From the NCBI RefSeq assembly GCF_000372725.1, contig NW_005200615.1, positions 227,114 through 255,957 of the forward strand: DNA of 28,844 nt, given 5' to 3'. The translations under genes were made by a program, and so were the position numbers. Of the stretch, positions 1 through 8,471 are shown one piece after another. The notes beneath the pieces are model-generated. The model saw only the letters and a program-made list of their open reading frames with translations. It did no database searches and had not been told where the DNA came from. This DNA comes from Emiliania huxleyi CCMP1516 (taxonomy: Eukaryota; Haptophyta; Isochrysidales; Noelaerhabdaceae). Each line of letters starts with the position of its first letter. Position 1 is the stretch's first letter.

Positions 1-154
1 AGAAAAAGTGGGAAAACTAAGAAGATAGGGGGGAACCTAGAGGGACATGAGAAGCGAAAACTAAGTGTTTGGGCTGAGAATATAAATGAACCCGCCGCCG
101 TCAAACCTGGCGAGGTGTCCTCGGGCGCTTCCCGCGGTGGTGGCACTCTTGCAG
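1..154 (+). other. Sequence upstream of the first recognisable PGS1 exon
   Basis: The first ~85 bases are unusually A-rich for this window. No reading frame here resembles the N-terminal half of PGS1. A pyrimidine-rich stretch ending in AG at 153-154 makes a good acceptor for the exon starting at 155, so this is best read as the end of an intron. It could instead be the breakpoint of a truncated gene copy. Confidence 0.4.
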
Positions 155-458
155 GAGGTGGTTGGAGTGCAGCACATCAAAGGCGCGGTCTTTGACGACG
201 ACGTCCTGCTGACCGGCGCCAACGTCTCGGCCGACTACTTCTCGGCGCGGCAGGACCGCTGCATACTCCTCCGAGGCTGCGCGCCGCTGGCCGACCTCTT
301 CTCCGAGCTCCTCGTCGCTCTCGCCGCCGCCGCCGGCACCGATGTCACAAGCCCACGCTCCTCGTCGCAGTCGCCGCCGCCGCCGCCGCTGTCGCCGTCG
401 CCGCTGTCGCCGCTGTCGCCGTCGCCGTTACCGCCGCTGTCGCCGTCGCCGCCGCCGC

Positions 459-490
<32 letters not shown>

Positions 491-1947
491 ACCGAGCACA
501 GCAGAGAGGGGCGGGCGGCGGAGGGTTTGGTTGCCGCCGTCTGCCGCATCTTTGCACGGGCTCGCGAGAGGGCGGGGCCGCCGCCAGAAGGGCCTGCGAG
601 CGCGGGAGGGGTGTGGGTTCTGCCGGCGGCACAGATTGGCGCCTGCGTCTCTGCGACGCGGGGGCGAGGCTGCGGCGCGAGCTCGTCAACGGACGGACTG
701 ATCCACAGGCGCTTGCGGCCACGATGTCGAAGGCGAGGCGGTGCGGTTGCTGCTGAGGCTTGCTCGTGAGGAGGCGACACCTCGGCTGCACCTCGGCTGC
801 ACCTCGGCTGCACCTCGGCTGCACTTCGGCTGCACCTCGACTGTACCTCGGCCACCTCTCGGCCAACTCTCGGCTGATCGAGGGTGCGGAGTCGCGGCTG
901 CCTCCAGGAGCCGCCCAGGAGCTTTCCGAGAACTTTTCATAGGGTGCGCGGCTGCTGCTGAGCTCGCCCTACCTCAACCTGCCGCCCGAGCACACAGCTG
1001 CGCTGCTCGGGTCGGCGGCGGCGGCGCCGCTGCCGCCGCCGCTCCACCCGCCGCTCCTTCTCACTGCGGCGCCGGCGGCGCACGGTTTCTCCAGTGCCCG
1101 GTGAGGGACAGTCCGGAGACATTGCGTCCTCTCTCCACCCATGCTTGCGTCCTCTCACCCATGCTTGACACGCCCAGCCACGCCCAGCCACGGTCAGCCG
1201 CACCCAGCCACGCCCTTCAACGCCGCCCACGCCCACGCCCACGCGCACGCCATGCGCACGCCACGCCGCGCATGTCCAGAGGCGCGCGCGGGCTGCTCCC
1301 CGCCATGTACGCGGCGCTGGAGGCGAGCCTCGTCCGCCACGCGCGTTCGGTGGCCGACGCTGCGGCCGCGGGCGACCGCGATGGCGCTGCCGCCGCCGCC
1401 ACCGCACCGCTGCTGCGATTGCGTCACTACCGCCGGCTTGGGTGGACCTATCACGCCAAGGGCCTCTGGCTGTGGCCCGCCGCGGCAGCCGAGGTGGTGG
1501 GCGGCGGCGTCAGGCGTCCGCAGGCCGGGGAGGGCGAGGCGCTGGCGGGCGAGGCGGGGGCGCAGGGCGACGCGGCTTGTTTTGATGCGTCGGGACCTGT
1601 CGCGACGCTCGTTGGCTCGTCCAACTTTGGGGAGCGCTCGGCGCGGCGTGACCTCGAGCTGTCTTGCGTCATCGTCGCCACTGACCCTGGAGTGCGAAGG
1701 CGCGCCACACGACGAGATCCAGCCGAGATCCACACGAGATCTATCCACTCGATGGCCTACGACAGGACTACGTTACGGCATTGGCCCTTCACCCCCAACC
1801 TTCCCCACCTACGGCGGCCGTAGGCTTCTTCACGATGAGGCGAGCGCGCTTCTCGCGCATAGCGAGCCGGCGGCGGAGGGGGGAGGAGCCGCGCCGCCCG
1901 GTTTGCTCGCCCGAGCGGCCGCGTGGATCACATGCAGAGCGCTGTGA
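155..1947 (+). CDS. PGS1: Phosphatidylglycerophosphate synthase, PLD-superfamily type, 3' portion, 5 exons
   Basis: Makes phosphatidylglycerophosphate from CDP-diacylglycerol and glycerol-3-phosphate, the committed step to phosphatidylglycerol and cardiolipin, in mitochondria in other eukaryotes. Both HKD half-sites are visible: HIKGAVFDDD followed by SGAN-like TGANVS and RQDR, and later YHAKGLWL followed by GSSNFGERSARRDLE. The link motif SSPYLNLPPEH matches the family's TGYFNLTQ region. The exons that fit are 155-638, 709-767, 943-1100, 1280-1699 and 1824-1947. They sum to 1245 nt with all phases closing (414 residues plus stop). Donors are GC (639), GA (768), GT (1101) and GC (1700). The second donor is the least certain: the nearby GTGAGG at 766 would shift the frame. 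A Ser/Pro then Ala run (about residues 68-112) sits in a loop that is variable in the family. The N-terminal ~150-200 residues of a normal PGS1 are absent and should lie before base 1. The C-terminal exon (LLHDEASALL to AAWIT) matches the family end. Confidence 0.85.
360..492 (+). repeat. Trinucleotide/hexanucleotide low-complexity tract inside PGS1
   Basis: Imperfect CCG/TCG units encode Ser-Pro repeats and then about nine alanines, in frame with the PGS1 exon. Because the frame stays open across it, it reads as a coding insertion, though a missed small intron is possible. Confidence 0.7.
779..866 (+). repeat. 11-bp tandem repeat (minisatellite) inside a PGS1 intron
   Basis: The unit CCTCGGCTGCA recurs about five times almost perfectly and then degenerates (CTTCGGCTGCA, CCTCGACTGTA, CCTCGGCCA). 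It occupies most of the intron 768-942. Confidence 0.85.
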
Positions 1948-2366
1948 CACACTCTGTAACGTGTAAGCTGTGATCGAAGCTGTCCATACTGGTGTACTAC
2001 TTGGTGCCCGAATTAGATTTTTGAGGCATGAGGGGCCCGCTGGCTCCTGGCACCGGCGCTGGGGGTCGCTGACGCTCGCGCGGGGTCGGAGAACTAGCAT
2101 GGAAATTCCTATTAAACACACAACCCTCGCGCGCTCTCACGCGCACACGCGACACCTCTACCCCCCCTGCGCGCCCTCTGGCCGCGCCTGGGGAATGGGC
2201 GAAAAAATGGTAAATGCTGAAGCAGTGCGGGGCACGTGCCGCGCCTCGTGCCGCCTCCATGCAGGCGACGCGCGGCCTCTTGGACAATATACTCCGGCGC
2301 TGCGGGCAGGGCGCAGCTCGTCGTTGCCCATGCTTTGAATTGCCCCCCAGGAAGCGAGAAGTTGCA
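1948..2366. other. Convergent intergenic region
   Basis: Lies between the stop codons of PGS1 (+) and the discoidin-domain gene (-), so it should hold both 3' ends. No coding sequence, RNA gene or convincing poly(A) signal was recognised. Confidence 0.5.
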
Positions 2367-3177
2367 CTAATGCAGCTCTATCTCGCCAAATCCAAGCGTC
2401 TTCTTTCTGCCCGGGAGAACGACAGTAACATAGCTGTGCCTGAGCGCGTGCGGCCAGGGGGGGGGGGGGGGGACCTTAGCTAGGAGCGCCGCACACCACC
2501 ATTCAAATGGGATTGATCCAGTGTGGTGTGCGGCGTGGCAGGATCTGCAGACGCACGTGGGTGCTGCGGCGGCGCACTGCGCGGTCACTGGCCCCCGCTT
2601 GATGACTGACCAAGCGAACGGTCCTCCACACTTCACCGCCTTGTCGCCAGCTGTCGCGCCGACCCAAATCTCGAAGCCCTTAAGGTACTTCTTGACCTTG
2701 GAGGCTTTGTTCTTGGTGTCGGGGGTCACAGTCACAGCGCTGATGGGTGTTGAGCTGGCCTGGCGTTAGGAAAGCGCGTGCTTAGCAGGGTTCTGCGGCG
2801 TTCGGTTGTGGCACTTTCCAACGCGTGCAAAGGGAGAAAGGGCGGAGGCGGCAAGCGAGTTGTGTGCTCGGAGCCTTGGCGGAAAACCACGGGCTGGTCT
2901 TCTTCCCCTTGCTCTTGCCAAAGGGGCGGCTATTGCCGTCGGCAGCCTTGGCCATGAACTACGAGGCACGTAGAGCGGTAAGAGCACCTACGGCCTGGAA
3001 TTGTGCGTGTGTGGGGGGTGGAGAGCACCTGATTGGCAAAGTTGTTGCTGTGGCCCGAGGACATCCTCGCACTGCCCCAAAGCAGCGGCAGCGATGGCGT
3101 CGGCGGCGATGGCGTCGGCGGCGGTGGCAACGGCGGCGGTGGCAGCGGCGGCGGTGGCGGTGATGGCGACGGTGGAA

Positions 3178-3209
<32 letters not shown>

Positions 3210-3997
3210 GGCGGAGGCGAGGGCGGGGGTGGAGATGGGGCCGGCAGAGATGGCGGCGGCGGCGATGGAGGAGGAGATGGCGGCGGCGGCGATGGCGGCG
3301 GCGGCGATGGCGGCGGCGGAGAGGGAGGTGGTGGCGGAGACGGAGGCGGCGGTGGCGGAGACGGAGGTGGCGGTGGCGGAGGTGGGGATGGGGAGGGAGG
3401 CGGCGGAAACGGAGGGGGCGGCGAGGGGGAGCTCGGGACAAGGTCAAGATCGTACGAGTATGGATCGTCAGGCGCATCGCCGTCGTAAGAGTATGGTTCC
3501 GGCGATGGGCTCGGGACAGGGTCGAGCGGATCGTTCGGACCGGGAGAGGGCTCCGGCGAGGGCGCAGGTGAGGGCACAGGCGAGGGCTCTGGGAGTGGAG
3601 AGGGAATGGGATCCGGAAGGGGCGAGGGAAAGGGAACGGGGGACGGCTCTGGGGAGGGAGAAGGCGACGGCTCCGGCGACTCGTCGTAATATGGCGGAGA
3701 GGGAGGTGACTCGGCGTCGTACGAGTCTACGAAGGGGCCGCGGGCCGGTGAGAATACTGATGTTCCCATCGGACGGCCGACAGAGCTGCTGGCGATGCTC
3801 TCGTGTTTGCGGTGATATGCGGTGGCGTTATCTTCTAGGCCGCAGAAGTGGGAGGGGGTGGGGCAAATGGGTTGCGCACATGGCTCGGCATAGGACGACC
3901 CATCGTACGAGTAGTTTGTCGTCTCGGCTGCCAGCTCTACCCGCAGCCGGCGGCTGAGGCCGACCGGCAGCGCAATCGCGGATGAAGCCAGCAGCAT
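2367..3997 (-). CDS. Secreted proline-rich protein with C-terminal discoidin/fucolectin-like domain, 4 exons
   Basis: Exons 3997-3029, 2958-2875, 2759-2557 and 2439-2367 sum to 1329 nt with all phases closing (442 aa). Introns are GT-AG, GC-AG and GT-AG. The first ATG follows an in-frame stop and gives a signal-like start (MLLASSAIALPVG). Next come a short region with SYDG/YSYD motifs, about 170 residues of PSPEPSP and PPPPSP repeats as in algal hydroxyproline-rich wall proteins, and a ~135-residue domain. That domain has the order expected of F5/8 type C or fucolectin folds: SSGHSNNFAN, AADGN, SPWFSA, ISAVTVTP, LKGFEIWVG, KCGG, YVTVVLPGR, FGEIELH. Such domains usually bind sugars, so a cell-surface or scale-matrix role is inferred. 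The coding frame only becomes recognisable after splicing, which is strong support for the model. Confidence 0.8.
2487..2535. repeat. Perfect 13-bp inverted repeat in intron 3 of the discoidin-domain gene
   Basis: CGCCGCACACCAC (2487-2499) is complementary to GTGGTGTGCGGCG (2523-2535), with a 23-nt loop, next to a G-run at 2458-2472. On the transcript strand it forms a strong stem in the middle of the 117-nt intron 2556-2440. Confidence 0.85.
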
Positions 3998-4589
3998 CAG
4001 CAGCGTGCCAACAGTGAGGGGCGAGAGGCTCGACGCGACACACCGGGACGCGCTCGCTTATTTGTCCGTTTCAGGCAGCCGGGTTTCAATAGCAAAGCGT
4101 AGTAGCTCGCCTTTTGTCGTCGGTACGGGCCGGGTTTGAACGCCCAGACCTCTTTCTATTTTGAGTTGCACGAGAGAGTAGACGGAGCTGATTGACATTC
4201 CACAGGCAACCGCGAAGCAAGCAGGCTGCGCGAGACACAAGACAGCAACAAAATCTCTCTCAAGACAGACAGACAGACAAACAAACAGACAAACAGGCAG
4301 GCTTGGGCGTGTCTGTTATCATGCGCCACGTCCGGTGTGGGTCTGATTGATACGAGAATACGTACCGCCCCCACGCAACTATCTGATACTTGAAGATAAT
4401 ACGAGAATACGCAGCTCGTGCGAGGGAGTTTTCTTCTAAAATTCTTTTTTTGCACACACTTGGTGTACCTTGAGCACTTGAGCACTGGATAGGGTCGGTT
4501 CCGCATGGTACGGGACCCCTCGTGCCTCGATCGTCTCGCCCTCCCTCATGGTGTACCTGTGTTAGTGCCAGTGCGCGCCAGTCCCGTAA
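3998..4589. other. Noncoding stretch with tetranucleotide tract and short local repeats
   Basis: Region between two divergent genes. It contains a GACA/AACA tract (about 4262-4303), two copies of ATACGAGAATACG (about 4353 and 4399) and the end of a dispersed 28-bp repeat. No protein frame looks genuine. It is less GC-rich than its surroundings. Confidence 0.5.
4470..4497 (+). repeat. 28-bp dispersed repeat, copy 1
   Basis: Contains TGAGCACTTGAGCACTGGAT. The whole 28 bases recur perfectly in inverse orientation at 20265-20292. Confidence 0.9.
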
Positions 4590-4730
4590 AGAAAGAAAGA
4601 AAACAGACAACCCAAGGGAGGGATGGGAGGACGACGGCACGCCGCCACCACACAGGGGTTTTAAGGAGAGGTGTGTGATGCGCTAGCCGTCGCCCACCCT
4701 AGCGCCTAGGGAGTCTGCCTCTTCCTATCT
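4575..4730 (+). repeat. Dispersed repeat, copy without insertion
   Basis: GAAA tract, then AACCCAAGGGAGGGATGGGA, a CCGCCACCACACAGG block, TTTTAAGGAGAGG, GATGCGCTAGCCGTCGCCCA and CCTCTTCCTATC. The same order of blocks occurs at 17262-17636, where the CACACAGG site is interrupted by 239 bp. This copy therefore shows the empty site. Confidence 0.9.
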
Positions 4731-4862
4731 CTCTCTCTTGGCCTGCATCTGCCGAAGCTGCTCCGTTGCCACGCCACCCACGTCCTCATAGTCGGACGGA
4801 TCAGAGCCCGCCTTCTCGCGGCGCGACTCGAGGTCGTCCATGTAGCGGTCGAGGAGGGACAT
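4725..4862 (-). CDS. Small acidic/basic ORF, unknown
   Basis: A 45-residue frame beginning MSLLDRYMDDLESRREK and ending QLRQMQAKRER, with a good initiation context (GGCGCCATGT). It is highly charged and predicted helical, with none of the low complexity of spurious frames here. It is divergent from the 72-residue-module gene, 228 bp away. Its 3' end runs into the dispersed repeat. It could be a real microprotein, a terminal exon, or a remnant. No family recognised. Confidence 0.3.
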   Translation of the reverse strand: MSLLDRYMDDLESRREKAGSDPSDYEDVGGVATEQLRQMQAKRER

Positions 4863-5090
4863 GGCGCCGGTTTTAGCCCGGGCAAGGAGTGGAAAAGAAT
4901 TTTGAAGTCCAACGACCTGGAAAAGAACCAAAAAAGCCATCTGCGACTGTGTGTGACCGCCTAAACACCTCTCCGACGCGCTCGAGTTAGCCCGCGACGA
5001 ATTCTTTTGGAGCACATCTGCAGCCGGCCGCCTACTCGAGTAGCCATTCAGCCGCCTCCGCGTGCGCAGCCAGAGTTTTAGAGCCCGAAA

Positions 5091-7859
5091 ATGGCCAGCG
5101 GCGCGCGGCCAGCCTTGCCGGGCGGTCACGACCTTGGCGAACAGCTGTACTTCACGGGCTCGAACCAGACGTTTGAGAATGGCGATAAGCTCGTGCACGG
5201 CCAGCAGGGCGAGGTCGTCGGCCCCGTGACCGAGGGCACACACCAAGGCAGCCTGCAGCTGCTGTTTCCGGGGAACAAAGGCCACGTAAACTGCTCTCTG
5301 CTCACGCTCAGCCGCGAGCAGCCACCGCCTCTGCCGGGCGGTCACGACCTTGGCGAACAGCTGTACTACACGGGCCCGAACAAGTCGTTTGAGAATGGCG
5401 ATAAGCTCGTGCACGGCCAGCAGGGCGAGGTCGTCGGCCCTGCGACCGGCGAGCACCACGGCAACGGCCTGCAGATGCGGTTTCCGGGGAACAAAGGCTC
5501 CATAAACTGCTATCTGTACCAGTTCAGCGTCGAAAAGCCGCCGCCTCTGCCGGGCGGTCACGAGCTTGGCGAACAGCTGTACTTTACGGGCCCGAGCTAT
5601 TCATTTGAGAATGGCGATAAGGTCGTGCACGGCCAGCAGGGCGAGGTCGTCGGCCCTGCGACCGGCGTGCACCACGGCAACGGCCTGAAAGTGCTGTTTC
5701 CAGGGAACAAAGGCTCCATAAACTGCCGTCTGCTCAGGCTCAGCGTCGAAAAGCCGCCGCCTCTGCCGGGCGGTCACGAGCTTGGCGACCAGCTGTACTA
5801 CACGGGCTCGAACAAGTCGTTTGAGAATGGCGACAAACTTACGCACGGCCAGCAGGGCGAGGTCGTCGGCCCCGCGACCGAGGGCACACACCAAGGCAAC
5901 CGCCTCGGGGTGCTCTTTCCGGGGAACAAAGGCAACGTAGACTGCTCTCTGACCAATCTCATTCGCGAGAAGCCGCCACCTTTGCCGGGCGGTCACGACC
6001 TTGGCGACCAGCTGTACTACACGGGCTCGAACAAGTCGTTTGAGAATGGCGATAAGCTCGTGCACGGCCAGTCGGGCGAGGTCGTCGGCCCCGCGACCGA
6101 TTTTCACCAAGGCAACGGCCTGAAGATGCGGTTTCCAGGGAACAAAGGCTGGATAAACTGCAAACTCGCCTCGCTGTCCCACGAGCTGAGCCTGCCCGGT
6201 GGCTTCAGAGTTGGAGAGGAGCTCTACTTTATTGGCGGAGGGTTCGTCGACGAGCAGGGGGACAAGGCCGTGTTTGGCTGCCGAGGATCGGTCACCGGCC
6301 CCGCCCGCAACGGCGACGCTGACGCTGTTTCCATGTCTTTCTCCGGCAACCGAGGGGACGTGCACTGCCGGGCCGAAGAGCTCAGCCGCGAGCCGGCGCC
6401 CTCGCTTCCTGGCGGCTTCATTCTCGGCGAGCATCTCTACTTCACCGGAGAAGACCAGATCGTCGGGCGCGGCATCCTCGTGCGCGGCTCGCGTGGTAAG
6501 GTGGTGGGCCTGGGTTTGGAGCCGGACAGCCTCGCGATGCGCTTTTCAAACAAGGTCTTGTTTTCCGGTAACCAGCCGGTCAACATCGCCTCCCTGAGCC
6601 GCGACGATCCGTGCGCCGTGTCGTCCGTGCCCGAGAATGTATTGCGAGCGCGCCGAGCGCTCGCCGCGCGCAGGGAGGAGCAGGAGCGGGCTGCGGCAGC
6701 GGCGGCGTCGCAGACGGCAGAGGACATTGCAGCGGAGGCGGAGCGGCGGCAGCAGCTGGCGGCGGAGCTCCTGGAGGAGGAAGCTGCGGCCAGGGCTCCG
6801 CCTCCACTTCAGGAGGCGGGACGGAGGAGGAGGAAGAAGAAGAAGCAGAGCGGCTTTCGCGGGTCGAGGAGCAGCGCAACCGAAGGAGCAGAGGGATCGG
6901 CCGACTGCGGCGACTCCACCTCTAGGGCGGCGCCAGCGCGCGAGTCGGCTTCAGGGAGCGACGAGGAGCGCGTGACGCCAGCCGAGGAGGCGCGACGGGC
7001 AGAGGAGTCGGAGCGGGCGGCGCAGCGAGAGCGGCAGGCGAGGCTGCTCGAGGCAGCGCGGCGGGAGAGGGAGGAGCGTTTGGAGAGGGAGGCTAGGGCC
7101 GAGGCCGCGGCCGCGGCTGCGGCGGAGAGCGAGGCTCGCGGCAGGCGACAGCAGGCGGCGCGAGCGGCGGAGGAGGAGCGGAAGCGAGCAGCGCGGGCGG
7201 CGCTGGTGGACGAGATGGAGGCGCAGGCGCGGCAGGAGGAGGCGGCGCGGGCCGCGGCACCGCTGAGGACGTCACAGGCTGAGCAGTCCAGCACGCGGTC
7301 GGCGATCGAGCAGGCGCTCTCCCAGGCTAGGTCCGACGCGCTGGCGGCGAGGGCTCGCGAGGCGACGGCGGGGTCAGAGGCGGAACGGGCGGGCTCAGAG
7401 GCGGAACAGGCGAGGTTAGAGGCGCAACAGGCGAGGTTGCAGGCGGAGGCGGCGAGGGCGAGGGAGGAGGAGGCGAGGGGGCGAGAGGGGGAAGCAAGGG
7501 GGCGGGAGGAGGCGGCGAGGGCAGAGGCGGAGGCGGCGACGGCACGCGAGGAGGCGCTCACCATGCGACTCGCGGCGCTAGAGCTAGGCCCACCGGCCGC
7601 CCCGCCACCGACAACCGCAAACAACGCTGTGGGAGGAGGCGTCGGAGGCATCTTCCACGGCGCTACGTTGCCGCAGAAGGTCTCGCGGATCTGTGCGCAT
7701 TTGGGGCTGGACGCGCGCTCCTCGCTCTCTGCGGCGGTGGCGGCGGCGAACGAGAGCACAGGGGTCGCCGCTGAGGGAGGGCTTCTGCAGCAGGTGGACC
7801 GGCTGATCGCGCTGCTATTTGGGGGGCCGCAGGGGGGCGCTCCGGAGGAGGTAAGGTAA
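5091..7859 (+). CDS. Seven-module FPGNKG repeat protein with coiled-coil and C-terminal helical domain
   Basis: 922 residues. Residues about 6-365 are five near-identical 72-residue modules (LPGGHDLGEQLYYTG, FENGDKLVHGQQGEVVGPAT, then FPGNKG and C), followed by two divergent modules to about residue 505. The GDKLVHGQQGEVVGP core looks like a small beta-barrel (SH3/KOW-like), which is inference from pattern only. Residues about 520-830 are Ala/Glu/Arg-rich helix with heptad-like repeats (a coiled coil), interrupted by a KKKK-rich segment near 585. The last ~60 residues (LPQKVSRICAHLGL to QVDRLIALL) form a separate helical domain that I recall from repeat proteins of haptophytes and pelagophytes. 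Start: ATGG context after an AT-richer leader. No signal peptide. The final codons run through GAG|GTAAGG, a perfect splice donor at 7850-7855, so one more exon may exist downstream. Function unknown; scaffold-like. Confidence 0.8.
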   Translation: MASGARPALPGGHDLGEQLYFTGSNQTFENGDKLVHGQQGEVVGPVTEGTHQGSLQLLFPGNKGHVNCSLLTLSREQPPPLPGGHDLGEQLYYTGPNKSFENGDKLVHGQQGEVVGPATGEHHGNGLQMRFPGNKGSINCYLYQFSVEKPPPLPGGHELGEQLYFTGPSYSFENGDKVVHGQQGEVVGPATGVHHGNGLKVLFPGNKGSINCRLLRLSVEKPPPLPGGHELGDQLYYTGSNKSFENGDKLTHGQQGEVVGPATEGTHQGNRLGVLFPGNKGNVDCSLTNLIREKPPPLPGGHDLGDQLYYTGSNKSFENGDKLVHGQSGEVVGPATDFHQGNGLKMRFPGNKGWINCKLASLSHELSLPGGFRVGEELYFIGGGFVDEQGDKAVFGCRGSVTGPARNGDADAVSMSFSGNRGDVHCRAEELSREPAPSLPGGFILGEHLYFTGEDQIVGRGILVRGSRGKVVGLGLEPDSLAMRFSNKVLFSGNQPVNIASLSRDDPCAVSSVPENVLRARRALAARREEQERAAAAAASQTAEDIAAEAERRQQLAAELLEEEAAARAPPPLQEAGRRRRKKKKQSGFRGSRSSATEGAEGSADCGDSTSRAAPARESASGSDEERVTPAEEARRAEESERAAQRERQARLLEAARREREERLEREARAEAAAAAAAESEARGRRQQAARAAEEERKRAARAALVDEMEAQARQEEAARAAAPLRTSQAEQSSTRSAIEQALSQARSDALAARAREATAGSEAERAGSEAEQARLEAQQARLQAEAARAREEEARGREGEARGREEAARAEAEAATAREEALTMRLAALELGPPAAPPPTTANNAVGGGVGGIFHGATLPQKVSRICAHLGLDARSSLSAAVAAANESTGVAAEGGLLQQVDRLIALLFGGPQGGAPEEVR
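5118..6195 (+). repeat. Five tandem 216-bp coding repeats
   Basis: Units begin at each CTGCCGGGCGGTCACGA (about 5116, 5331, 5547, 5763, 5979), about 216 bp apart and highly similar at the DNA level. Variation is concentrated just after GPAT and around the residues before and after FPGNKG. Confidence 0.9.
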
Positions 7860-7940
7860 GGTCTCTAAGAAAGCCGTAAGGTAAACTTCTCCACACACAC
7901 AAGGTGGGGGGCAAGCAAGGGGGGGCGGCCCTCGCGTCGC
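7850..7940 (+). repeat. GTAAGG-led dispersed repeat, copy 1
   Basis: GTAAGGTAAGG, then AAGGTAAACTTCTCCACACA, an AGGTGG block and CCCTCGCGTC. The same blocks recur at 24587-24660. It starts exactly at the 3' end of the preceding coding region. Confidence 0.8.
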
Positions 7941-8037
7941 TCGGAGAGGAGTGCAGGAGTCAAGAACCGACGTCCAAAACGGTAAACGCAAGGAAGAATC
8001 GGAGCTATGACGAAGAACGACCGGGAGCGGGACGCCT

Positions 8038-8123
8038 GCGACGGTGTATCATTCACTTTATGCCACCGTTGCATATCCGGATATGCAACGGTGGCATAAA
8101 GTGAATGAATGATACACCGTCGC
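8038..8123. repeat. 86-bp near-perfect palindrome
   Basis: Left arm 8038-8078 (GCGACGGTGTATCATTCACT...) is matched by right arm 8079-8123, which differs only by a 4-base GAAT duplication. The centre GCATATCCGGATATGC is a perfect palindrome with no loop. The right arm is also the left end of the adjacent MITE-like element, so this looks like a head-to-head junction of two element ends. Confidence 0.92.
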
Positions 8124-8332
8124 AAAACTGCATTCCTGGGTCGTGCGGAGATGCATCCGGTTTGGGTACCGGCGGATAGCAGGTGAACGCTATGGTGGGT
8201 TTCGAACCAGTGACAACGCCCGTCTGGGTTTTTTGCGCCGAGTCGAACTGCGGGATTCGAACTCGAGACCCAATGCAGTTTTGCGACGGTGAATCATTCA
8301 CTTTACCTGCCACCGCGTTGCATATCCGGATA
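8079..8332. mobile_element. MITE-like element with ~65-bp terminal inverted repeats
   Basis: Left terminus (8079-8143) reads GGATATGCAACGGTGGCATA onward to GCAAAACTGCATTCCTGGGT. The right terminus (8267-8332) is its reverse complement with small differences, ending CGTTGCATATCCGGAT. The ~120-bp interior has no coding potential. It carries two tRNA T-loop-like motifs on the minus strand (GTTCGAATCCC and GGTTCGAAACCC), but no complete tRNA fold. Non-autonomous DNA transposon is the most economical reading; a folded SINE-like derivative is the alternative. Confidence 0.75.
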
Positions 8333-8471
8333 GTGGCTGTCGAGCATTTTTCGCGGCGCAAAAATAAAGAACTCGTTGCGCGTTGGATCTGTTTGAAAGC
8401 GAGGAAGGGACTTTCACCTGTCTTCTCTAAACAACGAAAGACTCGATCTCTCAACAGACAGCTCACGCGGC

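Noticed and set aside
235..866. Two minus-strand frames overlapping PGS1
   Set aside because: Only low complexity and the complement of the 11-bp repeat; PGS1 motifs lie on the + strand.
3033..3488. Long glycine-rich frame on the + strand
   Set aside because: It is the complement of the proline-rich exon of the discoidin-domain gene, which has start, signal peptide and spliced domain support.
4095..4160. tRNA-like GGGTTTGAACGCCC motif
   Set aside because: The T-stem pairing fails at the second position and no cloverleaf could be completed.
8190..8266. Possible tRNA genes (GGTTCGAAACCC and GTTCGAATCCC motifs on the minus strand)
   Set aside because: Neither T-loop has a full 5-bp T-stem, and no acceptor, D or anticodon arms pair around them. 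Both lie inside the MITE-like element.
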